Part shown: positions 1 to 8,392 of the stretch, piece after piece | How positions within the stretch are numbered: position 1 is the stretch's first letter | Layout of the letters: the number at the start of each line of letters is the position of its first letter | NCBI RefSeq assembly: GCF_025154055.1 | Contig: NZ_JAOALK010000031.1 | Location: 1-64,000, forward strand | Length of the DNA: 64,000 nt | DNA from: Aquibacillus koreensis | Lineage (GTDB): Bacteria > Bacillota > Bacilli > Bacillales > Amphibacillaceae | Direction: 5' to 3' | Program-made: the position numbers and the translations under genes | The notes under the pieces: model-generated | The model's input: the letters and a program-made list of their open reading frames with translations, nothing else | What the model was told of the DNA's origin: nothing | Databases searched by the model: none

Positions 1-160
1 TTCGGACATCAATAACGCGTGACTGCCATTCAGAGTCAGAATCTCCCACTGATTCGGACATCAATAACGTGCGACTGCCATTCAGAGTCAGAATCAAGCT
101 TGGCCGCATTAAGGTATGCCACCTAAAATTGAGTATTTTAGCGTTACGACGCATTTTACT
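1..160. repeat. Truncated MITE-like element with 52-bp tandem repeat
   Basis: Two copies of a 43-bp block (1-43 and 53-95) recur with a 52-bp period and differ only around bases 17-20 of the unit. Downstream, 141-160 reads gcgttacgacgcattttact, which resembles the right-hand terminal motif of the elements at 27934-28410 and 41204-41499. The left end would lie outside the window. I see no gene in 1-308. Confidence 0.55.
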
Positions 161-308
161 TCAAGTCCGACGCTATGAAAGCATTACTGCTTACAAAGTA
201 GCCTAGTGGAAAATGTTTTCTAGGTATTTACCTATTTTTATTTTATTCCCTTCCAAAAAGGACTTGAGAACATAGTCTATAAGTGGAATAAATAAAGGAG
301 GTTTTTTC

Positions 309-410
309 ATGAGTGCAGAATATGGAACTGGGTTTGCGTTAATCGTAGTATTATTTATCCTATTGATCATTGTAGGAGCTTCTTTTGTCGGAGGATATGG
401 TGCATATTAA
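309..410 (+). CDS. YjcZ-type sporulation mini-protein
   Basis: This 33-residue protein begins MSAEYGTGFALIVVLFILLI and has one hydrophobic helix ending in a Gly/Tyr-rich tail. That is the pattern of the tiny YjcZ/YtpI-like membrane peptides (TIGR01732 type) found in many copies in Bacillus and linked to sporulation. A strong Shine-Dalgarno sequence (aaaggagg) lies 8 bases before the ATG, and a hairpin terminator follows directly, so it is a monocistronic unit. A paralogue with an almost identical helix is at 29890-29973. The precise function is unknown. Confidence 0.8.
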   Translation: MSAEYGTGFALIVVLFILLIIVGASFVGGYGAY

Positions 411-424
411 TTAATAGTTGTGAA

Positions 425-459
425 GGATAGAAAGAGATTTGCTTCTTTCTATCCTTTTT
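425..459 (+). terminator. Rho-independent terminator after YjcZ-like gene
   Basis: The arms ggatagaaag and ctttctatcc (425-434 and 445-454) form a 10-bp perfect stem followed by five T. Confidence 0.85.
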
Positions 460-624
460 AACTCTTTATCCCTGTTTTTTTCCACAAAGCGGATTCATCT
501 ATTTAATGTTTCTAAGTCTAACGTGGTATCATAGAAAATATGATAAAATGATGAAAGTAAAAAGCAAGTTACTATTTATGTAACGAATAATAATGTACAT
601 ATAGTTAGAAAGGGAGTTACTGTA

Positions 625-1380
625 ATGATTACGCGAAAAAGTACAAGAGAAATTCAACTAATGCAAAAAGCTGGTGCACTTCTAGCGTCCTGCCATAAAG
701 AAATTGCAAAATTAATAAAGCCAGGTATAACAACGAAGCAAATTGATTCGTTTGTAGAAGAATATTTATCTAAAAATGGGGCGACCCCTGAACAAAAAGG
801 GTATAATGACTATCCCTACGCAACTTGCGCATCTATAAATGATGAGATCTGCCATGGTTTTCCAAGAGATGAAAAACTTGTTGCTGGCGATATTGTTACA
901 ATTGATATGGTTGTAAACCTTAATGGTGGATTAGCTGATTCTGCTTGGACGTATGTAGTAGGAGAAGCTGATGAAAAAACAAAACAATTCTTAGATGTAA
1001 CGAAAACATCTTTGTATAAGGGTATCGAACAAGCGAAGGTGGGAAATCGGATTGGTGATATTGGTCATGCAATCCAACAATATGCGGAAGCAGAGGGATA
1101 CGCTGTTGTTCGTGACTTTACAGGACATGGAATAGGACCAACTATTCATGAAGCACCACATATCCCTCATTTTGGAGAGGCTGGTAAAGGTGTACGTTTA
1201 AAAGAAGGTATGGTAGTTACAATTGAGCCAATGCTTAACGAAGGTGATTGGAAGAGTAAAATGGACGCAAATAATTGGACGGCAAGAACTATAGATGGTA
1301 GTCGTTCAGCACAATTTGAACATACAATTGTTATTACTAAAGATGGACCGATTATCCTAACAAATCAAGATGATGTTTAA
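625..1380 (+). CDS. map: Methionine aminopeptidase, type I (MapB/YflG-like)
   Basis: This cytosolic metallo-enzyme removes the N-terminal methionine from nascent proteins. The protein is 251 residues long, the usual length for bacterial type Ia MetAP. The five metal ligands of the pita-bread fold are visible: D94, D105, H168 (in TGHGIG), E201 (IEPML) and E232 (FEHT), with the conserved H77 in EICHGFP. The segment IDMVVNLNGGLADSAWTY resembles the second Bacillus paralogue (YflG) more than the ribosomal-cluster Map. It stands alone, away from the secY-adk-map cluster, which fits the paralogue. The ATG follows gaaaggga at normal spacing. Family assignment is secure; the choice of paralogue is inference. 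Confidence 0.93.
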   Translation: MITRKSTREIQLMQKAGALLASCHKEIAKLIKPGITTKQIDSFVEEYLSKNGATPEQKGYNDYPYATCASINDEICHGFPRDEKLVAGDIVTIDMVVNLNGGLADSAWTYVVGEADEKTKQFLDVTKTSLYKGIEQAKVGNRIGDIGHAIQQYAEAEGYAVVRDFTGHGIGPTIHEAPHIPHFGEAGKGVRLKEGMVVTIEPMLNEGDWKSKMDANNWTARTIDGSRSAQFEHTIVITKDGPIILTNQDDV

Positions 1381-1483
1381 GCTTATGGGTAGTCACATGT
1401 GATTTTATCTGTCTATTTTTTACTATGTTTTGATTCACGGATAAAGATTTGGTTAGGTTATGAAGAAGGGGAATTTTTGAAAG

Positions 1484-2209
1484 ATGACAACAAAGGTTAT
1501 AGAGGGAACCCCCTCTACTAAAGTAACACAAATTCAACGGGGTATAACGACAGGAATTCCTATTATGCTTGGCTATTTACCAATAGCGATTGCATATGGA
1601 GTATTAGCAAAACAAGCAGGATTATCCATTTTTGAATTAACGATGATGAGTGTTTTAGTATATGCAGGTGCAGCCCAATTTATGGGGGCGGGCATGATTG
1701 CACTTGGAACAGGTGCGATTGAAATTATCGTGGCAACCTTTGTTTTGAATTTTCGTCACTTTGTTATGAGCTTATCATTTATGAATAGGTTAAGGGGAAT
1801 AGACTTGAAGTGGAAGGTACCACTCTCATTAGGTTTAACCGATGAATCCTTTTCTGTTGCATCTCTGCATGGAGATAAAGCAAAACAAGAAAATGGTACA
1901 TATTTTTATGCTGCATTAATGCTTACCGCTTACCTTTCTTGGGTAATTGGTTCTTGTGTCGGTGGGTTGCTTGGAGACATTATCCCAGAGACTTTAAGTC
2001 AAAGTATGGGAGTAGCTTTATATGCGATGTTTATTGGGTTATTAGTACCTTCCGTGAAAAAAGAAGTAAGAATGGGGCTTATTGCAATTATTGCTATGTT
2101 AATTAATTATATTTTCAGCCAATTTGTTGCACAAGGTTGGGCAATCGTCATTGGAACTGTAATTGGTGGACTAGTTGGGATCTATGTGCTTAAGGAGGAA
2201 AAGGTATGA
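1484..2209 (+). CDS. azlC: AzlC family branched-chain amino acid exporter, large subunit
   Basis: This 241-residue membrane protein has several hydrophobic segments and the AzlC hallmark N-terminal stretch GIPIMLGYLPIAIAYGVLA, followed by QAGLSIFELTMMSVLVYAGAAQ. AzlC pairs with AzlD to export branched-chain amino acids and analogues such as azaleucine. The next gene, azlD, starts 4 bases inside its 3' end, so the two are translationally coupled. No azlB/Lrp-type regulator is adjacent, and no T-box is visible upstream. The actual substrate is inferred from the family. Confidence 0.88.
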   Translation: MTTKVIEGTPSTKVTQIQRGITTGIPIMLGYLPIAIAYGVLAKQAGLSIFELTMMSVLVYAGAAQFMGAGMIALGTGAIEIIVATFVLNFRHFVMSLSFMNRLRGIDLKWKVPLSLGLTDESFSVASLHGDKAKQENGTYFYAALMLTAYLSWVIGSCVGGLLGDIIPETLSQSMGVALYAMFIGLLVPSVKKEVRMGLIAIIAMLINYIFSQFVAQGWAIVIGTVIGGLVGIYVLKEEKV

Positions 2210-2502
2210 TGCTACTTATTATCGTAGGAATGGCATTGGTAACAATGATTCCACGTTTTGTTCCGGCATATATTGTCGACAAAGTTAATTTTCCTAACTG
2301 GATGAATAAATGGCTCCAAGCAATTCCTTATGCTGCCTTAGGTGCACTTATCTTCCCAGGTATTTTAACTGTAAAGCCCGATCAACCACATATTGGTTTA
2401 CTAGGTGGTATAGTAGCAATTTTACTGGCCTTTTTGGGATTGAATATTATTTTAGTAGTGATTGGGGCGATTGCTACAGTATTTTTGTTAACTACTTTGT
2501 AG
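2206..2502 (+). CDS. azlD: AzlD family branched-chain amino acid exporter, small subunit
   Basis: This 98-residue protein is almost entirely hydrophobic, with three or four membrane segments and the AzlD-type start LLIIVGMALVTMIPRFVPAY. It is the small partner of AzlC. It has its own Shine-Dalgarno sequence (aaggaggaaaagg) inside the end of azlC and overlaps it by 4 bases, so co-translation is likely. Length and hydropathy fit the family. Confidence 0.87.
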   Translation: MMLLIIVGMALVTMIPRFVPAYIVDKVNFPNWMNKWLQAIPYAALGALIFPGILTVKPDQPHIGLLGGIVAILLAFLGLNIILVVIGAIATVFLLTTL

Positions 2503-2532
2503 TTATTTCCATTTAAATAGGGGGCGCTATTC

Positions 2533-3066
2533 ATGTATCAAATTAGAAAAGCAAAGTTAGAAGATGCTGAGAAGATTGCTGATATTCACGTAAAAAGCTG
2601 GAAGTCTACCTATTCTGAATTGATTAACGAAAAAGATATGTCTAATATTACTTATGAAAATAGAAAAACATTGTGGGAAACCGTATTGAGCATGCCTATG
2701 CATGGTCAAGTAGCTTTGGTTGTTCTGGACCAGCATAATCAAATTGTTGGATTTATTTCTGGAGGAAAAGAAAGAACCAAAAGATTTGGATACGATGGGG
2801 AGATTTACGCTATCTATTTATTAGATGCTTTTCAACGTAAAGGTCTCGGAGCAATGATGCTTGAAGCATTTGCTAAAGAGATGAATGAACTAGAGTACAA
2901 GTCACTTCTTGTATGGGTACTTACGCAAAACCCATCAAGTAAGTTCTACATCGATCATGGTGCAAAACAAATAGAAGAAGAAGAGACTACAATTGGGAAA
3001 GGAACTTATCAAGAAACCGCTTTTGGTTGGGAAAGCATAGACGCATTATTGAAGCGATTTGAATGA
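2533..3066 (+). CDS. GNAT family N-acetyltransferase
   Basis: This 177-residue protein is a single GNAT acetyltransferase domain. It has the acetyl-CoA binding loop QRKGLG near residue 101, preceded by the beta-4 strand IYAIYLLDAF. The tail WVLTQNPSSKFYIDHGAKQI is the typical GNAT motif B with a trailing Tyr and Gly. The acyl acceptor cannot be told from sequence; similar Bacillus proteins are annotated only as GNAT. It lies 30 bases after azlD with its own ribosome-binding site (aggggg) and may share that transcript. A strong terminator follows immediately. Confidence 0.85.
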   Translation: MYQIRKAKLEDAEKIADIHVKSWKSTYSELINEKDMSNITYENRKTLWETVLSMPMHGQVALVVLDQHNQIVGFISGGKERTKRFGYDGEIYAIYLLDAFQRKGLGAMMLEAFAKEMNELEYKSLLVWVLTQNPSSKFYIDHGAKQIEEEETTIGKGTYQETAFGWESIDALLKRFE

Positions 3067-3070
3067 AAAA

Positions 3071-3106
3071 AGACGTGCGCATTAATTAGCGCATGTCTTT
3101 TTTTTT
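3071..3106 (+). terminator. Rho-independent terminator after the GNAT gene
   Basis: The arms agacgtgcgc and gcgcatgtct (with G-T pairs) form a 10-bp stem around an 8-base loop, followed by eight or nine T. Confidence 0.85.
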
Positions 3107-3277
3107 AGGCTATTTTTTATAAAATGTGGAGAAAAAATGGTAATACGTTATGCGCCTGACCTTGAGATCTAACTCACGACACATATGCGCCCAAACACGG
3201 AATAAATGCGCTCTCCCTTCTATACATAAAGCGGAAAAGTCCTTATTGGGATCAATTCGTGCCTATTATTAAAATAG

Positions 3278-4165
3278 CTATTTCTTATTACCCGCTTCGG
3301 GTGTGTATGGTTCAATATGGATGTGTGCATGTGGTACATCATGTTTTTCATCAAGTAACGATTCAATATTTTCTGTTATATCATGGCTTTCTTGAACAGT
3401 GAGTTCAGGATCCACATAAATGGTAACCTCTACTAAGGTTTGATTTCCATGTAACCGTCCTTTTACATCTTTTACTTCTTCCACTTCCGGGTGCTTTGCA
3501 ATACTCGATTTTATCTCTGCTAACTCAGCTTCATCAAATCCATCTGTTAACGTGTGACTTGCGTCTCGAAAGATTTCCCATGCAGTTTTACATATGATAA
3601 TTCCAACAGCTAAGCCTGCTATAGGATCTAGCCAAAATAAACCGAATTGGGCTCCGGTAATCCCAATAAATGCACCTAAACTTACAAGTGCATCTGAACG
3701 ATTATCTTGGGCAGCTGCATATAGCGAACTACTTTTTATTTTTTTGGATAGGTTCAAATTGTATCGGTAAACAAATAACATAACAAAAGCCGCACCCAAG
3801 GCTGTCCAACCCGTTAGCATATCAGGTTTGATATAGTTATTTGCGATAATAGATTGAATTGTACCGAATATAACCTGCAGGCCAACACTGACCATGATAA
3901 ATGCAGCTATTAAAGATGCGATCGTTTCAGCGCGAAAATGACCGTAATGGTGATCCTCGTCTGGAGGTTTTCTGGAGATACGCAAGCCGATTAATACAGC
4001 AACAGATGCTACGACATCTGTTGTGTTGTTAAGACCGTCTGCACGAAGGGCTTCTGAGCTTCCGATATAAGCCACAAACAGTTTAATGGATGCAAGCGAA
4101 AGGTAAGCAAAAATACTAATCCAAGCTCCACGTTCCCCTTTTTTTAAGTTATCATATTGGCTCAT
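3278..4165 (-). CDS. Cation diffusion facilitator, probable Mn(II) exporter
   Basis: This 295-residue CDF transporter has about six membrane helices and a cytosolic C-terminal domain rich in His and acidic residues (HDVPHAHIHIEPYTPEAG). The metal-binding quartet can be read: N46 and D50 in TM2 (NNTTD) and D154 and D158 in TM5 (DNRSD). An NxxxD/DxxxD set is the signature reported for Mn(II)-exporting CDFs such as pneumococcal MntE; zinc CDFs carry HxxxD. B. subtilis MneP and MneS are the likely relatives. The gene is divergent from the wrbA-like gene. I saw no yybP-ykoY manganese riboswitch upstream. Confidence 0.87.
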   Translation of the reverse strand: MSQYDNLKKGERGAWISIFAYLSLASIKLFVAYIGSSEALRADGLNNTTDVVASVAVLIGLRISRKPPDEDHHYGHFRAETIASLIAAFIMVSVGLQVIFGTIQSIIANNYIKPDMLTGWTALGAAFVMLFVYRYNLNLSKKIKSSSLYAAAQDNRSDALVSLGAFIGITGAQFGLFWLDPIAGLAVGIIICKTAWEIFRDASHTLTDGFDEAELAEIKSSIAKHPEVEEVKDVKGRLHGNQTLVEVTIYVDPELTVQESHDITENIESLLDEKHDVPHAHIHIEPYTPEAGNKK

Positions 4166-4369
4166 CTAAATGCCTCCGCTTCTTCTTCCTAGCATGTTTA
4201 GCTTATCAAACAATAATTGGATGGGTCTAGAGAAACATAAATGCTTTAATCAATTTAAATTGCTAGTGCGCAACGAACTTTCCCTAAGCTAAATTTAAAT
4301 GTAATTACTAATACATTCATTTTGTGCAAGATAACGGAAGCAATACGAAAAACTTTACGATGTTTCGGC

Positions 4370-4399
4370 AATTTCATTTCAGAAAAATTGAATGAAATT
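4370..4399. promoter_or_regulatory. Inverted repeat upstream of wrbA-like gene
   Basis: The arms aatttcatt and aatgaaatt (9 bp, perfect) are separated by 12 bases and sit next to a -35-like TTGAAT (4388-4393). This is a plausible operator for the 4445 gene. No terminator-type T-run follows it. Confidence 0.35.
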
Positions 4400-4444
4400 A
4401 TTTCCTGTTGTTTATACTATCTGTGTTAGAAAGGAGAATATACA

Positions 4445-5044
4445 ATGACTAATATTGCAATATTTTACTACAGTTCAACAGGAACAAATTATCAACTATC
4501 GAAATGGGCAGAAGAAGCGTTGCAGGAATCAGGGGCTGAAGTAAAAGTTCGAAAAATCAAGGAATTGGCACCTGAAGAAGCTATTGCTCAAAATCCGGCA
4601 TGGAAAAAACATTATGAAGAAACGAAAGATGTTCCTGAAGCATCGATGGATGATTTAGAATGGGCTGATGGAATAATTTTTAGCGTTCCTACGCGATTTG
4701 GAAATGTGCCAGCACAAGTAAAACAATTTATGGATACTGCGGGTGGACTGTGGGCACAAGGGAAAACTGTAAATAAAGTAGTTAGTGCAATGTCTTCTGC
4801 ACAGAATCCACACGGTGGACAAGAAGCAACCATCCTTCATTTATATACTTCTATGTTCCACTGGGGGGCAATCATTGCAGCACCAGGATATACGAACCAG
4901 GAGCTTTTCGCAGCTGGAGGAAATCCTTATGGTGTAAGTGTTACCGTTGATCAAGATGGCAACATGGTCGAAAATGTTGAAAAAGCTGTCAAACACCAAG
5001 CTAGAAGGACTTTGGAAATTACAAAGAAAATCGTTAATGGGTAG
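4445..5044 (+). CDS. wrbA: WrbA-type NAD(P)H:quinone oxidoreductase
   Basis: This 199-residue flavodoxin-fold protein matches the type IV NAD(P)H:quinone oxidoreductases in length and motifs. The FMN phosphate loop is SSTGTN at residues 10-15. The segment GIIFSVPTRFGNVPAQVKQF and the later SAMSSAQNPHGGQEAT match the WrbA core. These enzymes reduce quinones by two electrons and protect against oxidative stress in the cytosol. The ATG follows aaaggaga. It is monocistronic, with its own terminator. Divergence from the metal exporter may reflect a shared stress signal, but that is speculation. Confidence 0.9.
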   Translation: MTNIAIFYYSSTGTNYQLSKWAEEALQESGAEVKVRKIKELAPEEAIAQNPAWKKHYEETKDVPEASMDDLEWADGIIFSVPTRFGNVPAQVKQFMDTAGGLWAQGKTVNKVVSAMSSAQNPHGGQEATILHLYTSMFHWGAIIAAPGYTNQELFAAGGNPYGVSVTVDQDGNMVENVEKAVKHQARRTLEITKKIVNG

Positions 5045-5049
5045 GACTA

Positions 5050-5075
5050 AAAAACTCACCTCATGGTGGGTTTTT
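5050..5075 (+). terminator. Terminator after wrbA-like gene
   Basis: A short stem, actcacc with ggtgggt (one G-T pair) around the loop tcat, is followed by five T. Confidence 0.7.
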
Positions 5076-5228
5076 ATACGTTAAGAATGTTTTTTTTCAT
5101 AGAAGCTCAATTCAACAGAATATAGTCAAGATAAGATGAAGGAAATAGTAATTTATTTAAATTTGTAGAATGAAATATATAAAATTTAGGACAATATTAG
5201 GGACGACTACTTAGAAAGGATTTTATAA

Positions 5229-6521
5229 ATGACTTCTACTCTTGACTCCAAAAACACAGGAAAGCAGCAAGATGAAATACATGAAAAGCGATGGGCTATT
5301 GTGTCATTGGCGTCTATTCCATTAATCATGACTTTAGGAAATTCCATGTTAATACCAGTCCTTCCTTTAATGGAAAAGGAGTTAGATATTTCAAAGTTTC
5401 AATCTAGCCTTATTATTACTGTTTATTCGATTGTCGCTATCTTTTTAATACCATTGGCGGGATTCTTGTCTGATCGTTATGGAAGAAAAGTTGTTATTAT
5501 TCCATCGTTACTTTTATCTGGTATCGGCGGACTTATCTCCTGGTATGCAGCATGGAAACTGGATAGTGCTTATCCGATCATATTACTTGGCCGTGTACTG
5601 CAAGGTGTAGGGGTGTCCGGTACAGCACCTATTGTATTGCCACTTGTCGGTGATATGTTTAAGCGAGAAAAAGATGTAAGCTCTACTTTAGGATTAGTGG
5701 AAACTGCTAATACATTTGGAAAGGTATTAAGTCCGATTCTTGGTGCGTTATTAGCAGGGTTTATCTGGTATTTACCATTCTTATCTATTCCTATATTTTG
5801 TTTGTTCTCGGCGATATTAGTCCTATTATTAGTTAAAAAACCAAAGAACGACAAAAAAGGGCCTAAACTTCATGACTTTTGGTTAAATACAAAAAAAGCT
5901 TTTCACAAACATGGAAGTTGGTTATTTGCAGTTTTTATAATTGGGGCCATTTTAATGTTCATTTTGTTTGGTGTACTTTTTTATCTTTCCAGTGTTCTTG
6001 AGGACACGTATAAGATAGATGGAGTTAAAAAAGGATTTTATTTGGCTGGTCCGTTAGCTGCATTATGCTTGGCGTCGTATATTACTGGAAAAGTGATTAA
6101 AGATAATTTAGTGAAAATGAAATGGATCACTTTTTTTGGGATTATGTTGTCTACTGGTGCTGTAATTGCGGTTCAATTCTCTGAACAATTTGTGTATCTT
6201 CTAATCGTTTTCTTGATCTGTGGAGTAGGGATTGGGGTAAGTCTTCCTTGTTTGGACGCCTTAATAACAGAAAGTATCAGTAAAGCAGTAAGAGGAACTA
6301 TTACATGTATTTATAGTTCTGCAAGGTATATGGGTGTGGCTGCAGGCCCACCTGCGACTGCATTGTTTATGAAGACAAATTTAATTTGGATGGTCGTAAC
6401 TTTTGCGGCACTAGCTTTTATAGCAGGACTATTAGCATTTAGGACAATTAAACCCCAAGGAGGGGGAAGCCAGTCGTCTAGTTCCTTATTTAATAAATTT
6501 GAAATAAAAAAACCTGATTAA
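5229..6521 (+). CDS. MFS transporter, probable drug or metabolite exporter (DHA1-like)
   Basis: This 430-residue protein has 12 predicted membrane helices. MFS motif A reads GFLSDRYGRK between TM2 and TM3. The helix GRVLQGVGVSGTAPIVLPLV matches the TM4-TM5 antiporter region (motif C type) of proton-coupled drug exporters. The soluble N-terminus is about 22 residues and hydrophilic. It probably exports small hydrophobic compounds by proton antiport, but the substrate is unknown. It is monocistronic, with a ribosome-binding site aaaggat and a terminator overlapping the stop codon. Confidence 0.85.
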   Translation: MTSTLDSKNTGKQQDEIHEKRWAIVSLASIPLIMTLGNSMLIPVLPLMEKELDISKFQSSLIITVYSIVAIFLIPLAGFLSDRYGRKVVIIPSLLLSGIGGLISWYAAWKLDSAYPIILLGRVLQGVGVSGTAPIVLPLVGDMFKREKDVSSTLGLVETANTFGKVLSPILGALLAGFIWYLPFLSIPIFCLFSAILVLLLVKKPKNDKKGPKLHDFWLNTKKAFHKHGSWLFAVFIIGAILMFILFGVLFYLSSVLEDTYKIDGVKKGFYLAGPLAALCLASYITGKVIKDNLVKMKWITFFGIMLSTGAVIAVQFSEQFVYLLIVFLICGVGIGVSLPCLDALITESISKAVRGTITCIYSSARYMGVAAGPPATALFMKTNLIWMVVTFAALAFIAGLLAFRTIKPQGGGSQSSSSLFNKFEIKKPD

Positions 6522-6551
6522 CACCTTTACGGTGGATATTCAGGTTTTTTA
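6506..6551 (+). terminator. Terminator overlapping the MFS stop codon
   Basis: The arms aaaaaacctga and tcaggtttttt flank a loop that holds a smaller hairpin (caccttta-cggtg). The stop codon of the MFS gene lies in the loop. Confidence 0.8.
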
Positions 6552-6750
6552 CATAAATTTAAAAGAGATCATCTGCCTAATGGGGCTCGTCTTATCTAAC
6601 ATAAAGTTAGCAAGAATTTTGTTAATGGTGTTTAACAATTAGATCTATTGGGAATTGTCTTATATAAATATTCAGAAAATTACAGAAAAATCATTGCAAA
6701 AAGTTGCAAAATCTAGGATAATAGAAAAAAGGAACAAGGGGGCGTGTTCC

Positions 6751-6996
6751 ATGAAAAAGCATAAGGTAAGTTACAAGTTAAAGGTTTTTAGTGTAAAGAA
6801 GGTATCTAGGATCGCAGCAAAGAGAGAAATTTCCTATGAAATTAAGCTTGCATCAAAATTAATACTTGATGAATTATGTTTTAACTGGAATAAGGCACGC
6901 TTAGAAGAAGAGATCAATGAAAGTATTGACTCAAACGACAAAGAAAAGTTTTTAAAACTTAGTAAGAAGTATCAATTGTACTCTTGGGAGCATTAA
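6751..6996 (+). CDS. IDEAL-domain protein
   Basis: This 81-residue basic protein carries a C-terminal segment, LILDELCFNWNKARLEEEIN followed by SIDSNDKEKFLKLSKKY, that fits the IDEAL domain. That short helical module occurs in Firmicute proteins such as YpiB and in Spx/ComK-related regulators. The ATG at 6751 follows aaggggg and is preferred over an upstream in-frame TTG at 6655, which lacks a ribosome-binding site. The N-terminal 40 residues are Lys/Arg-rich, so contact with nucleic acid or an acidic protein is possible. A terminator follows. Specific function unknown. Confidence 0.65.
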   Translation: MKKHKVSYKLKVFSVKKVSRIAAKREISYEIKLASKLILDELCFNWNKARLEEEINESIDSNDKEKFLKLSKKYQLYSWEH

Positions 6997-7001
6997 TTTT
7001 T

Positions 7002-7034
7002 AAAAATCCTTGTCAATATGGCAAGGATTTTTTC
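7002..7034 (+). terminator. Terminator after IDEAL-domain gene
   Basis: The arms aaaaatccttg and caaggatttttt form an 11-bp stem ending in T6. Confidence 0.85.
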
Positions 7035-7171
7035 GGTTTTTGAACCTTAAATGAAATATAAGTGAATTGGAAATTATTGAATAATAGATGTTTAATCTAC
7101 TGAAAAACCTAAAATATGTTATAGTTTTAAAGGGGAACATTCTATAAATAATGCAGAAATGAAGGGATATT

Positions 7172-8017
7172 ATGAGGAGATTTATGCATTTATTAGTCTT
7201 TATTTTAATAAGTGTTGTGCTTTTTGGCTGTCAACAGGATGAACAATCAATGAATGAAGTCAAAAACAAACAAGCTAGTGTTGACGATAAAGAAGAAATG
7301 GAAGTAAACGAACAGGAACAAGTGGACCAACCGGAAGAGCAACAACAAGAAGAAACAGATAAAGAGGAAGAGACTGAAACAACAAATCAAGAAACGAATG
7401 AAAATAACAATGAAACGACAAATAATGGGTTAACAGTCGTTGATAACCCAGATAGTATTGAAGTTTTTGTTAATAAGCAACGCAAATTACCAGATGGTTG
7501 GAATCCTAAAAACCTTGTCGTGCCAAATGTGCCATTCTACTTTGATGAGAACCTACCAAAAAAACAAATGAGACAGGAAGCTGCTACTGCACTTGAACAA
7601 CTATTTCAGGCTGCAGAAGAAGAAGGACTAGCGCTTGTTGCAGCATCTGGCTATCGTTCATATGAACGTCAAAAAACCATTTATGAACATAATGTTAATA
7701 CGAATGGACAAGCTCATGCAGACCAATTTTCAGCTAAACCAGGAACAAGCGAGCATCAAACTGGCCTTGCGATGGATGTAACGACTGCAGAAGTTGCATT
7801 CGCCTTGGAACAATCGTTTAAACAAACGAATGAGGGTAGTTGGTTAGCTGAAAACGCGCACCAATTTGGTTTTATTATTCGTTATCCTGAGGGGAAAAGT
7901 GATATAACTGGTTACGCATATGAGCCATGGCATTTGCGATACGTAGGAACAGAAATAGCTCAAGAAATATATGAAAGATCCATTACGCTAGAAGAATATT
8001 TTGGTTTCGGTTATTAA
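7172..8017 (+). CDS. Lipoprotein D-alanyl-D-alanine carboxypeptidase (VanY family)
   Basis: This 281-residue secreted lipoprotein has a signal peptide ending in the lipobox LFGC (Cys20). A Glu/Gln/Asn/Thr-rich low-complexity spacer of about 70 residues follows, then a VanY (peptidase M15B) domain from about residue 100. Zinc and catalytic motifs are visible in SGYRSYERQ, SEHQTGLAMDV and EPWHLRYVG. It would trim the terminal D-Ala from peptidoglycan stem peptides outside the membrane. B. subtilis YodJ is a comparable protein. The acidic spacer is typical of wall-crossing lipoproteins. Monocistronic, with a strong terminator. Confidence 0.9.
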   Translation: MRRFMHLLVFILISVVLFGCQQDEQSMNEVKNKQASVDDKEEMEVNEQEQVDQPEEQQQEETDKEEETETTNQETNENNNETTNNGLTVVDNPDSIEVFVNKQRKLPDGWNPKNLVVPNVPFYFDENLPKKQMRQEAATALEQLFQAAEEEGLALVAASGYRSYERQKTIYEHNVNTNGQAHADQFSAKPGTSEHQTGLAMDVTTAEVAFALEQSFKQTNEGSWLAENAHQFGFIIRYPEGKSDITGYAYEPWHLRYVGTEIAQEIYERSITLEEYFGFGY

Positions 8018-8024
8018 TCAGAAA

Positions 8025-8072
8025 GAGGAACACAATACTTCAGGTATAGAAGAATTGTGTTCCTCCTTTATT
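8025..8072 (+). terminator. Terminator after VanY lipoprotein gene
   Basis: The arms gaggaacacaat and attgtgttcctc form a perfect 12-bp stem with a T-rich tail. Confidence 0.8.
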
Positions 8073-8153
8073 TTACGTTACGAAGTATAAATTTTAGCTA
8101 GTAAGTCTTTCGGCTGAAACAATGTAAGCGAATGCGAGTTTTTCTAAAGTACA

Positions 8154-8253
8154 CACAAAAAAAGACCTCTAATTAGATAGAGATCGAAAACCTACTTCAA
8201 GATACATGTGAGAAAGAATAAAATTGTGCTTTATTCTCCTCTCCTTAGAAGGT
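8154..8253 (-). ncRNA. Candidate small RNA upstream of fumC
   Basis: On the minus strand an extended -10 box, TGCTATAAT (core at 8260-8265), precedes about 100 nt with no convincing ORF. This stretch ends in a hairpin, ctcta-tctaat-tagag, followed by gtcttttttt. An internal aaggagaggag resembles a ribosome-binding site, but only a 12-codon frame lies downstream (ATG at about 8205). The layout resembles a short regulatory RNA or a type I antitoxin-like transcript. No -35 box is clear. Identity and expression are unproven. Confidence 0.35.
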
Positions 8254-8392
8254 AACCTTATTATAGCATGTCGTCATGTGATAAATTTGAAATTTTTATA
8301 ATTACCAAAATTTTTAGTAGTTTCCATTTATATGTTTTTGTGAAAATTTGATACAATAGAAAAGGGATATAAAACTTTAGGGAGGAATCAAC

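Noticed and set aside
6655-6750. N-terminal extension of the IDEAL-domain protein from TTG 6655
   Set aside because: No ribosome-binding site at the TTG, whereas ATG 6751 follows aaggggg at good spacing.
8154-8253. Type I toxin-antitoxin locus
   Set aside because: The terminator hairpin resembles those of such loci, but no hydrophobic toxin frame is present on either strand; kept only as a small RNA candidate.
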